64,000 nt of DNA from Peteryoungia wuzhouensis (GCF_003205195.1 NZ_QJRY01000001.1:496001-560000); one strand, 5' to 3'; shown: positions 15,578 through 24,902, counted from the first letter of the stretch. Notes: a model not told the origin generated them from the sequence alone. Program-made: numbers and translations.

Positions 15578-17389
15578 ATGCGGCAAAGCCCCGCCCTTCG
15601 CATCCTCGCCGGCACTGCGCTGGCGCTGCTCCTCGGCGTTTCGTTCACGCAAGCGGCCTCGTCTACGAAGGCCGCAGCGCCTGAGAGCTCGGAAAGCTTC
15701 GATTACGGCACCGTTGACTCCTTTGCGGGCGCGTTTCTCGCGGCACGCACGGCAGAGGCCGATCGCGACTATCCGAACGCCATCCAGTTCTACAAGAAGG
15801 CGCTGGACTTTTCGCCCAATGAGCTCGAACTGCAGCAGCGCCTGATGATCGCGCTGTTCATGAACGGCGATTTCGATGAAGGCGCCAAGCTTGCCAAGCT
15901 CCTGGAAAAGGATCCGGCCGTCGAGCGGGTCACATCGGTTGCGCTGAGCTTCCAGGCGATCCGTGACGGCAGTTATGCAAAGGCGATGAAATCGCTGAAA
16001 TACGAAGGCCCCAATGACCTTGACCGGCTGATGAACGAATTGCTGACCGCCTGGACCAAGGTCGGCGAAGGCAAAGGCAAGGAGGCCCTGAAGCAGTTGC
16101 AGGATCTGAAGGGTCCGAGCTGGTACAGCATCTTCACGAACTACAATATCGGCGCCATTGCCAGCGTCGTCGGTGACGAGGATGGCGCCCGCAAGGCCTT
16201 TACCGAGACCGTGACCGACAAGAATGGCGGCGCGACGGCCCCCGACACCTATGCGCGGGCGGTGATGGCGCTTGCCACGCTGGAGGCCAATGCCGGCAAC
16301 AAGCAGAAGGCACTCGATGCGCTTTCCGCCGGTGACGAATTGATCACGAATTTCGCGCCTTTCAAGGCGCTGCGCGACGAGATCGAGGCCGGCCGCAAGC
16401 CGAAGCCGGTCATCGAGACGGCAGCCCAGGGGGCCGCCGGCGTGTTGTTTTCCATTGGCGGCGCGCTGAACCGCGACGGCGCGGAAGACACGGTGATGCT
16501 GTACCTGCAGTTCTCGCGCGCGCTGGACAAGGAAGCGGCCGATACGCTGATCCTGCTCGGCGGGATCGCGGAAAAGGCCGGGCAGCCGAACAAGGCGATC
16601 GAATTCTACCGCCAGGTGCCGGAAACCTCGCCGATGCGGCGGATTTCCGAACTGCAGCTTGGCCTGACGCTGGCCGAGACCGGCAAGGTCGATGAAGCGC
16701 GTGCGCATCTGCAGAAGCTGATCGCGTCCGACCCGAAGGATGTGCGCAGTTATCTCGCCTATGGCAGCGTGCTGTCCGATGCCAAGGATTACGCGGCGAT
16801 GGCGGCGAACTACGACAAGGCGGTGGAGGTGATCGGTCCTGCACCGACGCGCAATCACTGGTCGGTCTTCTTCCAGCGCGGCATTGCCTATGAGCGCCTG
16901 AAGAAGTGGGACAAGGCAGAGCCGGACTTCAACAAGGCGCTTGAGCTCAATCCCGACCAGCCGCAGGTTCTCAACTATCTCGGCTATTCCTGGGTCGACA
17001 TGAACCGGAACCTTCAGCAAGGGCTGGACATGATCAAGAAGGCCGTGGAACTGCGTCCGGACGACGGTTACATCGTCGACTCGCTCGGCTGGGCCTATTA
17101 CCGCATGGGCCGCTTCGACGAGGCGGTGACCGAGCTGGAGCGGGCAATCGAGCTGAAGGCCGGCGACGCGACGATCAACGACCACCTGGGCGACGCCTAT
17201 TGGCGCGTGGGACGCAAGCTTGAGGCCACCTTCCAGTGGAAGCGGGCCCTGGCCTCCGAGCCGGAAGAGGCACAGGTCCCGGCCATCCAGGCGAAGATCG
17301 AAAAGGGTCTGCCGCCGATCGAGGCCGATGCCGCCAAGGTGAATGCCGAACCGGCGGCAGAACCGAAGAAAGACGACAAGAAGACCTGA
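15578..17389 (+). CDS. Secreted/periplasmic tetratricopeptide repeat protein
   Basis: A 603-residue protein with a signal peptide (MRQSPALRILAGTALALLLG, cleavage near TQA-AS) and many TPR motifs. Clear repeats include FLAARTAEADRDYPNAIQFY near the start, then KAGQPNKAIEFYRQVPE, RGIAYERLKKWDKAEPDFNK, ALELNPDQPQVLNYLGYSW, VELRPDDGYIVDSLGWAYYR and AIELKAGDATINDHLGDAYW. The C-terminus is charged (EPKKDDKKT). TPR proteins are scaffolds, and this one has no recognisable enzymatic domain; the cargo is unknown. The ATG at 15578 was chosen because it opens the signal peptide and has GAAAGG upstream. It ends 5 bp before ispE, suggesting co-transcription with ispE and moaB. Confidence 0.88.
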   Translation: MRQSPALRILAGTALALLLGVSFTQAASSTKAAAPESSESFDYGTVDSFAGAFLAARTAEADRDYPNAIQFYKKALDFSPNELELQQRLMIALFMNGDFDEGAKLAKLLEKDPAVERVTSVALSFQAIRDGSYAKAMKSLKYEGPNDLDRLMNELLTAWTKVGEGKGKEALKQLQDLKGPSWYSIFTNYNIGAIASVVGDEDGARKAFTETVTDKNGGATAPDTYARAVMALATLEANAGNKQKALDALSAGDELITNFAPFKALRDEIEAGRKPKPVIETAAQGAAGVLFSIGGALNRDGAEDTVMLYLQFSRALDKEAADTLILLGGIAEKAGQPNKAIEFYRQVPETSPMRRISELQLGLTLAETGKVDEARAHLQKLIASDPKDVRSYLAYGSVLSDAKDYAAMAANYDKAVEVIGPAPTRNHWSVFFQRGIAYERLKKWDKAEPDFNKALELNPDQPQVLNYLGYSWVDMNRNLQQGLDMIKKAVELRPDDGYIVDSLGWAYYRMGRFDEAVTELERAIELKAGDATINDHLGDAYWRVGRKLEATFQWKRALASEPEEAQVPAIQAKIEKGLPPIEADAAKVNAEPAAEPKKDDKKT

Positions 17390-17394
17390 GCCCG

Positions 17395-18309
17395 ATGTCT
17401 TCCGTCGCCGTGACATCGCCGGAGAAGGTCGAAGAGACGGCTCCGGCCAAAATCAATCTTGCCCTGCATGTCACCGGCCAGCGCAGCGATGGCTATCACC
17501 TGCTCGACAGTCTGGTGACCTTTGCCGAAGACGGGGACGAACTGACCTTTGCCCCTGCCGAGGTGGACAGCCTGACGCTCAGCGGCCGGTTCGGCTCGGT
17601 GCTTGCGCTCGACCCCGCCGGTCAGGACGGCAATCTCGTTTTGCGCGCGCGCGACCTCCTGAGGTCTGTGCTCGATGAGACCGGGCAGAGCCATGCCCCC
17701 GTTGCGATCACGCTCGACAAGAACCTGCCGATTGCCTCGGGGATCGGTGGCGGCTCGGCCGATGCTGCGGCAACATTGCGCGGATTGATGCGCCTTTGGC
17801 AGGCCACGCTTGCCGAAGATGCCCTGCAGGCGATCGCCCTGAAGCTCGGCGCGGACGTGCCGATGTGTCTTGCATCGCGACCGCTTCGGGCACGCGGGAT
17901 CGGGGAGGCGCTGGAGCGCATTGCCCTGCCCTCCTTTCCAATCGTGCTCGTCAATCCAATGCTGCCTGTCTCGACGCCGGAGATATTCCGCCAGTTGCCA
18001 CGCAAGGATAATCCGGCGATTGGCAGTCTTCCGGACACTGCCGGAGCGGACGACTGGTTTGCCGCTCTGTCTGCGCTGCGCAACGATCTGCAACCGCCTG
18101 CCGAAGCGCTTGTGCCCGAAATTGCCGAGGCCTGCGATTACCTTCGCCAGAGCCTGGCAGGGTTCGTGCGCATGTCGGGCTCGGGCGCGACCTGCTTCGG
18201 GCTTTACGACAGCGAGCCGGCCGCACTGAGGGCAGCCCTTGCACTGTCCAGCTTCCGGCCCGACTGGTATGTCTTGCTCACTCACACGATTGCGGGAGAG
18301 CCTGGATGA
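17395..18309 (+). CDS. ispE: 4-diphosphocytidyl-2-C-methyl-D-erythritol kinase
   Basis: GHMP-family kinase that phosphorylates CDP-ME in the MEP pathway for IPP/DMAPP. N-terminal substrate motif APAKINLALHVTGQRSDGYH, ATP loop LPIASGIGGGSADAAATLRG, and C-terminal motif VRMSGSGATCFGLY are all present. The 304 residues are slightly longer than E. coli IspE (283). The N-terminal 15 residues (MSSVAVTSPEKVEET) precede the conserved domain. The stop overlaps the moaB start (ATGA at 18306-18309). Together with the polyprenyl synthase gene upstream it makes a small isoprenoid cluster. Confidence 0.95.
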   Translation: MSSVAVTSPEKVEETAPAKINLALHVTGQRSDGYHLLDSLVTFAEDGDELTFAPAEVDSLTLSGRFGSVLALDPAGQDGNLVLRARDLLRSVLDETGQSHAPVAITLDKNLPIASGIGGGSADAAATLRGLMRLWQATLAEDALQAIALKLGADVPMCLASRPLRARGIGEALERIALPSFPIVLVNPMLPVSTPEIFRQLPRKDNPAIGSLPDTAGADDWFAALSALRNDLQPPAEALVPEIAEACDYLRQSLAGFVRMSGSGATCFGLYDSEPAALRAALALSSFRPDWYVLLTHTIAGEPG

Positions 18310-18851
18310 GCCGCCTTGACGAAAGCCGCCCCTTTATTCCCGTCGGCATTGCGGTCTTGACCGTTTCCGACACCCGCACGGTGGCAGACGACCGGTCCGG
18401 CGATACGCTGGCGGCGCGGATTGCGGAGGCCGGACACCGGCTGGTGGCGCGGGCCATCGTCAAGGACGACAAGGCCGCGATCTTCGAGCAGGTGCAGGGC
18501 TGGACGACGGACCCCGAGATCGACGTTGTGATCACCACCGGCGGCACGGGCTTTACCGGGCGGGACGTGACGCCGGAGGCGCTGGAGCCGCTGTTCGAGA
18601 AGAAGATGGACGGGTTTTCCGAAGTCTTCCATCGCATCTCCTATGACAAGATCGGCACCTCGACCATCCAGTCGCGGGCGACCGGCGGGGTGGCGAACGC
18701 GACCTTCATCTTCGTGCTCCCAGGCTCGCCCGGCGCCTGCAAGGACGCCTGGGACGGGATCATCAAGCTGCAGCTCGATTACCGCCACATGCCCTGCAAT
18801 TTCGTGGAAATCATGCCGAGGCTGGACGAGCACCTGAAGCGCGGCGGCTAG
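18306..18851 (+). CDS. moaB: Molybdenum cofactor biosynthesis protein MoaB (MogA-like)
   Basis: A 181-residue member of the MoaB/MogA family that adenylylates molybdopterin before molybdate insertion. Motifs seen: VGIAVLTVSDTRT, VITTGGTGFTGRDVTPEAL (the molybdopterin-binding TGGTG) and IFVLPGSPGACKDAWDGI. Overlap with ispE by ATGA suggests translational coupling although the pathways differ. No other moa/moe genes are in the window. A hairpin-forming repeat follows the stop. Confidence 0.93.
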   Translation: MSRLDESRPFIPVGIAVLTVSDTRTVADDRSGDTLAARIAEAGHRLVARAIVKDDKAAIFEQVQGWTTDPEIDVVITTGGTGFTGRDVTPEALEPLFEKKMDGFSEVFHRISYDKIGTSTIQSRATGGVANATFIFVLPGSPGACKDAWDGIIKLQLDYRHMPCNFVEIMPRLDEHLKRGG

Positions 18852-18856
18852 AGCCG

Positions 18857-18892
18857 TTCCAGCAAAACTGCGCAGCGGTTTTGCGTCCGGAA
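18857..18892. repeat. Intergenic hairpin repeat after moaB
   Basis: Imperfect palindrome: TTCC, then GCAAAAC (18862-18868), a 9-nt loop TGCGCAGCG, GTTTTGC (18878-18884), then GGAA. There is no T-run, so it is not a standard terminator. From memory it resembles a short intergenic repeat common in Rhizobiaceae genomes; this was not checked. Confidence 0.5.
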
Positions 18893-18920
18893 TTGCGCAA
18901 AACAAGAAGACGGCTTTCGT

Positions 18921-19442
18921 TCAGCGGCGGGCTTCGCGGGCGACCCATGAGGGGATGATCTCGGAGGCGAGACGTCGTGCCTTCTGGCCACGGGCCAGTT
19001 GCAACAGATCCGTCTGCGAATCGACAAGCGCCAAGGCCTGGCGCTTGGGAAGCAACAGGCCGGTTTCCAGCGGCGGGCGGCTGCGCGTCAGGCGGCGATA
19101 GAAGGGGAGCCGATAGGTTCTCGATTCCGAGAAGCGGGCGGGAACGCCATTCAGCGCCACATATTCCGCGACCTCATCGACCCAGCCCTGCCCAAGACGA
19201 GCACCCGGCTCGACCAGAAGCAGCCATTCGCCGCGGGCCTTGGCGAGCACGTCCTTCATGTCCCATTGTTGATAAAAGCGGCAGCCTGCGGCATCCGCAA
19301 CCATGGAGGACCCGTCCTGCGAGCCGTGATCCAGCACGATCACATCACTCACCAGCCCCTCCACAGCACCAGCAACCAGCACCGACAGCGTCTGTGCGAG
19401 TTCGGGCTCCTGATCGCGGCATTCCATGATGACTGTCAGCAT
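18921..19442 (-). CDS. Family 2-like glycosyltransferase, short
   Basis: A 173-residue protein that begins like a GT-A fold glycosyltransferase: MLTVIMECRDQEPELAQTLS, then VIVLDHGSQDGSSMVADAAG (UDP-sugar-binding-like segment) and KARGEWLLLVEPGARLGQGW in the position of the DxD region, where PGA replaces the usual acidic pair. It is much shorter than full family 2 enzymes (about 250-350 residues) and lacks a clear DxD, so catalytic activity is doubtful. It converges with moaB and is divergent from the radical SAM gene. No sugar pathway genes are nearby. Confidence 0.65.
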   Translation of the reverse strand: MLTVIMECRDQEPELAQTLSVLVAGAVEGLVSDVIVLDHGSQDGSSMVADAAGCRFYQQWDMKDVLAKARGEWLLLVEPGARLGQGWVDEVAEYVALNGVPARFSESRTYRLPFYRRLTRSRPPLETGLLLPKRQALALVDSQTDLLQLARGQKARRLASEIIPSWVAREARR

Positions 19443-19572
19443 TGCCTATATCTATCGCATTGCACAAAGTTTTGCCACTGAGAGATTCATGAAGTTTGTT
19501 CTTGCATTGTTCTCATTTCTGGCTTAGGAATAAAGTCATTGAGTGGGTCACCGAAGCCCGCGAGGAGCAAAC

Positions 19573-20730
19573 ATGAACGAGCTGTCTCTTGTGAGCCAGG
19601 CTGCCTTTCAGCCCGGCAATACGGCAGATATTGCCGATGCAGTCATGGGCGCCTCCGGCCTGCGGATCGAGATCGATCGGCGGCGCGGACGGGCAGCGGG
19701 CATCAACCCCGCCGGACGGTTCGAAAAGCTCGAACGGGTGGCCTTCGACGATGGCTGGCAGATGCTCGAGGAGATGCCGCCGTTCAAGACCGAGGTGCAG
19801 GTGGAAAAGCCGCGCACGGTGATCACCCGCAACGAGTCTCCCGACATTCCCTTCGATCGCTCGATCAATCCCTATCGCGGTTGCGAGCATGGCTGCATCT
19901 ACTGCTTTGCCCGGCCGACGCACAGCTATATGGGCCTGTCCGCCGGTCTCGATTTCGAAGCGAAGCTGTTTGCCAAGCCGGATGCGCCGCGTCTTCTGGA
20001 GCGGGAACTGTCGAAGCCGGGCTACAAGGTGAAGCCGATCGCGATCGGCACCAATACCGACCCCTACCAGCCGATCGAGCGGGAATGGCGGATCATGCGC
20101 CAGATCCTGGAGATCCTCGACAAGGCGAACCATCCGGTGGTGATCGTGACCAAGTCGGCGCTGATCCTGCGCGACATCGATATCCTGAAATCGATGGCGG
20201 AGCGTGGCCTGGTGAAGGTCGGGATTTCCGTGACCACACTGGACCGCAAACTGGCCCGGACCATGGAGCCGCGCGCCTCGACGCCGGCCAAGCGGCTGGA
20301 GGCGATCAAGGCGCTGTCCGAGGCCGGTATTCCGGTGGCGATCATGATGGCCCCCGTCATCCCGGCGCTGAACGACCACGAGATCGAGCGGGTGCTTGAT
20401 AGCGGCAAGGCCGCAGGCGCCTCGGAGGCGAGTTATGTGCTCCTGCGCCTGCCGCTGGAGGTGAGCCCCCTGTTTCGCGACTGGCTGCTGCAGCACTATC
20501 CGGATCGCTACCGCCACGTGATGTCGCTGGTGCGCTCCATGCGCGACGGCAAGGATTACGATGCCGAATTCGGCAAGCGGATGAAGGGCGCCGGCCCCTA
20601 TGCCTGGCAGATCAGCCGGCGCTTCGAAATGGCAACGAAGCGGCTCGGCCTGATGCGCCGCAGCCTGCATCTGCGCGAGGATCTCTTCCTGTCGCCGAAC
20701 AGCGACGGGGTCCAGCTTTCGCTGCTCTGA
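19573..20730 (+). CDS. PA0069-type radical SAM protein
   Basis: A 385-residue radical SAM enzyme of the PA0069/SplB-like group. The [4Fe-4S] cysteines are in INPYRGCEHGCIYCFARPT (CxxxCxxC, about residues 100-110). Further conserved parts are KPIAIGTNTDPYQPIEREW, VIVTKSALILRDIDIL and GISVTTLDRKLARTMEPRA. The reaction is not established; members resemble spore photoproduct lyase, and a role in DNA repair has been suggested. GGAG stands 7 nt ahead of the ATG at 19573. rnhB follows on the same strand after 143 bp. Confidence 0.9.
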   Translation: MNELSLVSQAAFQPGNTADIADAVMGASGLRIEIDRRRGRAAGINPAGRFEKLERVAFDDGWQMLEEMPPFKTEVQVEKPRTVITRNESPDIPFDRSINPYRGCEHGCIYCFARPTHSYMGLSAGLDFEAKLFAKPDAPRLLERELSKPGYKVKPIAIGTNTDPYQPIEREWRIMRQILEILDKANHPVVIVTKSALILRDIDILKSMAERGLVKVGISVTTLDRKLARTMEPRASTPAKRLEAIKALSEAGIPVAIMMAPVIPALNDHEIERVLDSGKAAGASEASYVLLRLPLEVSPLFRDWLLQHYPDRYRHVMSLVRSMRDGKDYDAEFGKRMKGAGPYAWQISRRFEMATKRLGLMRRSLHLREDLFLSPNSDGVQLSLL

Positions 20731-20873
20731 CAGCGGATGTGTTTTGACATTCCGGTGCTGTTGTCCGCCGCCTCGCACCGGATGTGGTCCCTGGTAAGCC
20801 GCCCCCAAGGTCGTCAAAGGTCGAGGGGACCAGGGACTTGCAGGAGGTCGGGTGCGCGTGCGATTTCTGCCGC

Positions 20874-21548
20874 ATGAAAACGCGCACGCCACCCGATTCT
20901 CCTGGCCTTTTTCCAGACCTGCCGCTTGTTCCGGATTTCTCGCTGGAGAGCCGGGCGAAGCGGAGGGGCACGTGGCCGGTTGCCGGCACCGACGAGGCGG
21001 GACGCGGGCCTCTGGCAGGGCCTGTGGTGGCAGCCGCCGTCATTCTCGATCCGAAGCGTATCCCTCAAGGGTTGAACGATTCCAAGAAGCTCTCCGCCCG
21101 CCAGCGGGAGGCCCTCTACGAAGAGATTATCGCAACGGCGACCGTGTCGATTGCGTCTTCTTCGCCGAAACGGATCGACCTCATCGACATCCGCAAGGCG
21201 AGCCTCGATGCCATGCGCCGGGCCGTTGCAGGGCTCTCTATCGAAGCGCGCCATGTGCTCACGGACGGACGCGATGTACCGCCCGGCCTTGGATGCTCGG
21301 GCGAGGCCGTGGTGAAGGGCGACGGGCGGTCCGTGTCGATCGCCGCAGCCTCGATCCTCGCAAAAGTCATGCGGGACCGGATGATGGTGCGGGCGGGCCT
21401 CGTCTATCCTGCTTACGGTTTTGACCTGCATGCCGGCTATGGCACCGACCGGCATCGCAGCGCCATCGTGGCCCATGGCCCCTGCCCTTTGCACCGGATG
21501 AGCTTCCGACCGCTCAAGCCAAGCCTCGAAACCGATTCTTTAGCCTGA
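20874..21548 (+). CDS. rnhB: Ribonuclease HII
   Basis: Removes RNA from RNA/DNA hybrids and single ribonucleotides from DNA. Motifs: [20 protein letters not shown] (the catalytic Asp-Glu pair), [23 protein letters not shown] (third acidic residue) and [12 protein letters not shown]. The 224-residue length is normal for rhizobial RnhB, which has an N-terminal extension ([20 protein letters not shown]). ATG 20874 is used because the extension typical of relatives starts there; the frame is open further upstream, and a GGAGG at about 20842 is too distant to assign. Confidence 0.93.
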   Translation: MKTRTPPDSPGLFPDLPLVPDFSLESRAKRRGTWPVAGTDEAGRGPLAGPVVAAAVILDPKRIPQGLNDSKKLSARQREALYEEIIATATVSIASSSPKRIDLIDIRKASLDAMRRAVAGLSIEARHVLTDGRDVPPGLGCSGEAVVKGDGRSVSIAAASILAKVMRDRMMVRAGLVYPAYGFDLHAGYGTDRHRSAIVAHGPCPLHRMSFRPLKPSLETDSLA

Positions 21549-21571
21549 CTGGCGGCCGGCAATCGACCAGC

Positions 21572-22054
21572 TCAGCGACCGCAGATTTCAAACAGCGCCG
21601 AGCCTGCCGCCGCCGCATCCTTCAGCGGCAATTCCGTCACATCCTTGCCCACGGAGACGACCAGCGTCTTGCCGCCGGTCAGAAGTCCGACGAGATCCGC
21701 GCCTTTCGGCAATTCACCTTCCAGAATGAAAAGATCGTCCATCTCCAGCCTTGTGCCCGTGGTCTTCAGACGCATGATCTGTTTGCCCGCCTTCAGCGTC
21801 ACGTCATAGGCAGCGCCATCGCGCGCCGGCTTGGGTTCGTGGGGATAGACGACCCTGATCGGCGAGCCTGACTGTTCACAGGCAAAGGACAGCAGCACAT
21901 GGTCACTTTCCGCAACGCCATAAACCAACTGGGCGGCGCCTTCCGCGCTCCAGCCATGCCATGCGAGATTTTCCTCTGCCGCGGCTAAGGTGACCGTCGC
22001 GAGAGCGCCTGCAAGGGCCAGAAGAGCGGATGCGCCATGGAAACGTGGTGTCAT
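21572..22054 (-). CDS. Hypothetical exported protein
   Basis: A 160-residue protein with a signal peptide (MTPRFHGASALLALAGALAT, cleavage near AAA-EE). The mature part includes HGWSAEGAAQLVYGVAESDH, LLSFACEQSGSPIRVVYPHE, VTLKAGKQIMRLKTTGT and a C-terminal ALFEICGR. The pattern suggests a small beta-rich periplasmic protein; I recognise no named family. The two cysteines may form a disulfide. It lies downstream of the ATP synthase operon, separated from it by a terminator, and converges with rnhB. Confidence 0.75.
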   Translation of the reverse strand: MTPRFHGASALLALAGALATVTLAAAEENLAWHGWSAEGAAQLVYGVAESDHVLLSFACEQSGSPIRVVYPHEPKPARDGAAYDVTLKAGKQIMRLKTTGTRLEMDDLFILEGELPKGADLVGLLTGGKTLVVSVGKDVTELPLKDAAAAGSALFEICGR

Positions 22055-22072
22055 GTCGATGCCTCCAAATGA

Positions 22073-22107
22073 AAAACGCCCCGACCGGTGACCGATCGGG
22101 GCGTTTG
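22073..22107 (-). terminator. Rho-independent terminator of the F0 ATP synthase operon
   Basis: On the minus strand the stem AAACGCCCCGATCGGT pairs with ACCGGTCGGGGCGTTT with one G·T position, and the downstream arm runs into TTTTTC. It lies about 32 bp after the atpF stop. Confidence 0.85.
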
Positions 22108-22138
22108 AAATCTTCGGCGCTGATGACGCCGCCCGAAC

Positions 22139-22624
22139 TCAGTTCAGGCGCGACTTTACCTCACCGAGCGAGGCCTTGAACAGCGTCTGTTGAACGCTTT
22201 CATCGGCCTTCTTCGCCAGCACCTTCTCGGCGGCGGCGATGGCAAGATCAACGGCTGCGGAGCGCACGGCGTTGACGGCTTCCGTTTCGGCCTGCTTGAT
22301 CTTCTGCTCGGAGAGCGCATTGCGGCGCGCGATGAACTCTTCCGTCTTCTGCTTGGCTTCGGCAGCAAGCGCGGATGCCTCGCGCTCGGCAGCAGCCACG
22401 ATGCTGGCAGCTTCCGCTTCGGCTTCCTTGCGCTTGCGCTGGTATTCGGCCAGCAGATGCTGGGCTTCTTCGCGCAGGCGCTTGGCTTCCGCCAGTTCGG
22501 CCGTGATCTTGTCAGCGCGCTCGTCAAGCGCCTTCGCCATCATGCCCGGCACCTTGAGATAGGCGATCAGGGCCAGAAAGATGAGAAGGCCGACGAGGGC
22601 GTAGAAAGTTGCGTCGAGATGCAT
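22139..22624 (-). CDS. atpF: F0F1 ATP synthase subunit b
   Basis: Peripheral-stalk subunit b of ATP synthase: one N-terminal membrane helix (MHLDATFYALVGLLIFLALI) followed by a long charged helix that reaches F1. The 161 residues fit subunit b. The helix is rich in Glu/Lys/Ala (KRLREEAQHLLAEYQRKRKE). Start: the ATG at 22624 matches rhizobial relatives (M-x-LDATF) and has GGGAG 10 nt upstream; a GTG at 22633 that would overlap the b' stop is too close to that site. Last gene of the atpI-B-E-F2-F operon. Confidence 0.92.
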   Translation of the reverse strand: MHLDATFYALVGLLIFLALIAYLKVPGMMAKALDERADKITAELAEAKRLREEAQHLLAEYQRKRKEAEAEAASIVAAAEREASALAAEAKQKTEEFIARRNALSEQKIKQAETEAVNAVRSAAVDLAIAAAEKVLAKKADESVQQTLFKASLGEVKSRLN

Positions 22625-22629
22625 GGTCG

Positions 22630-23220
22630 TCACGCTCCCTGCTTGGCGACGCCGGAGACGGCGGCCTTGATGTCGGCGGCAGTCGCCTTGGAACCGATCA
22701 GTTCCTCGACGATCGAACCCACGGTGTCGATGGCGATCGTGTCGACTTCGGCGAAAGCCTTGGCCTTGATCTCGGCGATCCGCGTTTCGGCGGCGGCGAT
22801 CTTGGCATTCAGGTCGGATTCGACCTTGGCGCGTTCGGCATCAGCCTTGGCCTTGGCTTCGTCGCGGGCTGCGGAAGCGATCTGGCCGGCTTTCGCCTTG
22901 GCTGCACTCAGTTCGCGCTCGTATGTTTCGATGGCGGCATCAGCCTCAGACTTGAGGCGGGCAGCCTCGTCGAGGTCCTGCGCGATCCGGTCGTGGCGAT
23001 TCTCGAGAATGCTGCCAACGCGCGGGACAATGACCTTCTGCATGAGCATGTAGAAGAGGCCGAACGTAATGACCAGCCACAGAAGCTGCGATGCAAAGGT
23101 GCTGGTATCGAACGGTCCGAATACTGCCTTGCCGTGACCTTCGTCATGGGCAACGCCGGTCTCGGTGTGAAGCTGGCCTTCTGCCGGGACTTCCTCAGCA
23201 TAGGCGGGGGTCACAAACAT
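22630..23220 (-). CDS. atpF2: F0F1 ATP synthase subunit b'
   Basis: Second, diverged b-type stalk subunit found in alphaproteobacteria and phototrophs, forming a b-b' heterodimer. An N-terminal extension ([20 protein letters not shown]) precedes the membrane helix ([20 protein letters not shown]) and a long coiled-coil ([20 protein letters not shown]). Length 196 residues. ATG 23220 is preceded by GGAGGTGAGC, a strong ribosome binding site. It ends 5 bp upstream of atpF. Confidence 0.92.
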   Translation of the reverse strand: MFVTPAYAEEVPAEGQLHTETGVAHDEGHGKAVFGPFDTSTFASQLLWLVITFGLFYMLMQKVIVPRVGSILENRHDRIAQDLDEAARLKSEADAAIETYERELSAAKAKAGQIASAARDEAKAKADAERAKVESDLNAKIAAAETRIAEIKAKAFAEVDTIAIDTVGSIVEELIGSKATAADIKAAVSGVAKQGA

Positions 23221-23301
23221 GCTCACCTCCAGGTGTAGGCTCAAATGCACGAGATCACGGCTGCCGACTTGGCGCGCCGTGATCCCAGACTGTGGTCGTT
23301 A

Positions 23302-23529
23302 TTAGACGACGAACAGGAGAAGGAGAGCAACGAGCAGCGAGAAGATGCCCAGAGCTTCCGTAACGGCGAAGCCGAATACCAGACGGCCGAACTGGCTGTC
23401 AGCGGCAGACGGGTTGCGCAGTGCGCCCGACAGGTAGCTGCCGAAGATGTTGCCGAGGCCGAGAGCCGTGCCGGCCATGCCAAAGCAAGCCAGACCTGCG
23501 CCGATGTACTTTGCTGCTTCCGCTTCCAT
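23302..23529 (-). CDS. atpE: F0F1 ATP synthase subunit c
   Basis: The 75-residue ring subunit of the proton rotor. Two membrane helices: the first with the glycine-rich GMAGTALGLGNIFGSY, the loop with RNPSAADSQF, and the second with the proton-carrying Glu in FGFAVTEALGIF. ATG 23529 (MEAEAAKYIGAG) follows AAGGAG at ideal spacing; a longer in-frame reading upstream is spurious. Confidence 0.95.
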   Translation of the reverse strand: MEAEAAKYIGAGLACFGMAGTALGLGNIFGSYLSGALRNPSAADSQFGRLVFGFAVTEALGIFSLLVALLLLFVV

Positions 23530-23598
23530 GAATGAACTCCTTCGAGATGGTTGTTTGCGGCTTTTGACTGGCGCCAACAGCGCCGATGTCGGTGATCC

Positions 23599-24351
23599 TT
23601 AGTGCCCGCCGGGGTGTATTGCGTCGTTGAGGTACATGCAAGTCAGCACCGCAAAAACATAGGCCTGGAGGAAGGCGACGAGGAACTCGAGACCCGTCAG
23701 GGCGACGGTCATGAGGAGGGGCAGGATGGCGCCACCGATGCCGAGCGCGCCGAGCGCGCTGAGCGAGGTAACGAAGCCTGCGAAAACCTTGAGCGTGATG
23801 TGTCCGGCCAGCATGTTGGCGAAGAGACGCACGGAGAGCGAAATCGGACGCGACAGGAACGAGATCACTTCAATCGCGACGACCAGCGGCAGAAGCGCAC
23901 CGGGGACACCGCTCGGCACAAAGACCTTCAGGAAGTGAAGGCCGTGCTTGTAGAAACCATAAACCAGAACCGTGCCGATGACGAAGAGCGCCAGGGCAAA
24001 CGTCACGATGATCTGGCTGGTGATGGTGAAGAAGTAAGGCACCATGCCGAGCAGGTTCGCCGTCAGGACGAACATGAACAGCGAGAAGACCATGGGGAAG
24101 AATTTCATCCCGTGACTGCCGGCGCCTTCGCGCAGCATCGATGCGATGAATTCATAGGACATCTCGGCGACCGACTGCATGCGCGTCGGGATCAAGCCGC
24201 GATTGGCCGTGGAGAAGTAGAGGAAGCCGGCGGCGGCGGCCACCGTTGCAACCATGAACAGCGAAGCATTGGTGAACGAAAGATCAACTCCACCGATTTC
24301 GATCGGCACAATCTTCTGAACCAGGAACTGATGAGTAGGATCGTTCGACAC
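23599..24351 (-). CDS. atpB: F0F1 ATP synthase subunit a
   Basis: The 250-residue membrane channel subunit. Several hydrophobic helices, with the essential Arg in [38 protein letters not shown] near the C-terminus, and an N-terminus [20 protein letters not shown] typical of alphaproteobacteria. It precedes atpE by 69 bp in the operon. Confidence 0.95.
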   Translation of the reverse strand: MSNDPTHQFLVQKIVPIEIGGVDLSFTNASLFMVATVAAAAGFLYFSTANRGLIPTRMQSVAEMSYEFIASMLREGAGSHGMKFFPMVFSLFMFVLTANLLGMVPYFFTITSQIIVTFALALFVIGTVLVYGFYKHGLHFLKVFVPSGVPGALLPLVVAIEVISFLSRPISLSVRLFANMLAGHITLKVFAGFVTSLSALGALGIGGAILPLLMTVALTGLEFLVAFLQAYVFAVLTCMYLNDAIHPGGH

Positions 24352-24408
24352 GTTCTGCTCTTTCGCTTTTGCCGCCGAAGGCGGGCATTCTCTTCCGGCT
24401 CAAACCGA

Positions 24409-24771
24409 CTAGCGGTCTTTGCCCTTGTTTTCCAAATCCATCTTGCGTTCGACCGGATTTGGCGTTGCCACCGCTCCGACAGTCCGCAGGACGTTCAACA
24501 CGCCGGCACAGAACCCCAAGAGAAGCATGATTATCATGCCCCAGGGGGACGTGCCCACAAAGTGGTCAAAAAGATAGCCCAGGATCGCACCGACGATCAC
24601 AGCCGAGATGAATTCACTCGAGATCTTCATCGCCATTCCGTAACCCTTGCGGGTCTCTTCGGCGCGGATCTCGTCGCGTTCCTCGGCCTTGTCCGCGATA
24701 CCCCGCTGTGCGAGTTCCGCAGTCAGTCGTCGACGACGTTCGTCCAGACTTTCTTCTCGGTTATCCGTCAT
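24409..24771 (-). CDS. atpI: AtpI (ATP synthase assembly protein)
   Basis: A 120-residue protein at the head of the F0 operon. A charged N-terminal half (DNREESLDERRRRLTAELAQ) is followed by two membrane helices (FISAVIVGAILGYLFDHFVG and MIIMLLLGFCAGVLNVLRTV). AtpI helps assemble the c-ring and may affect Mg2+ supply. The start at 24771 has GGAG five nucleotides upstream; an in-frame codon at 24798 is an alternative. A promoter lies about 100 bp upstream. Confidence 0.9.
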   Translation of the reverse strand: MTDNREESLDERRRRLTAELAQRGIADKAEERDEIRAEETRKGYGMAMKISSEFISAVIVGAILGYLFDHFVGTSPWGMIIMLLLGFCAGVLNVLRTVGAVATPNPVERKMDLENKGKDR

Positions 24772-24873
24772 GATCTCTCCGCCCGCTCCGTCTTTCACGG
24801 GCCGTTTGTGCCCGATTTGAATGCAGAAACGGCCGGAGACAAACCCTTCTGGCCCGCTTTGAAGTCGGCCGCA

Positions 24874-24902
24874 CCATAATTTTGAGGCCCCATATAGTCA
24901 AG
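24874..24902 (-). promoter_or_regulatory. Housekeeping sigma promoter of the F0 ATP synthase operon
   Basis: On the minus strand CTTGAC (24897-24902) and TTATGG (24874-24879) are separated by 17 nt, matching the rhizobial CTTGAC-N17-CTATAT pattern at the -35 and partly at the -10. It lies about 100 nt ahead of atpI. Confidence 0.65.

Noticed and set aside
15518-17416. A 632-codon minus-strand frame opposite the TPR gene
   Set aside because: Antisense shadow of a gene with a signal peptide and clear TPR motifs.
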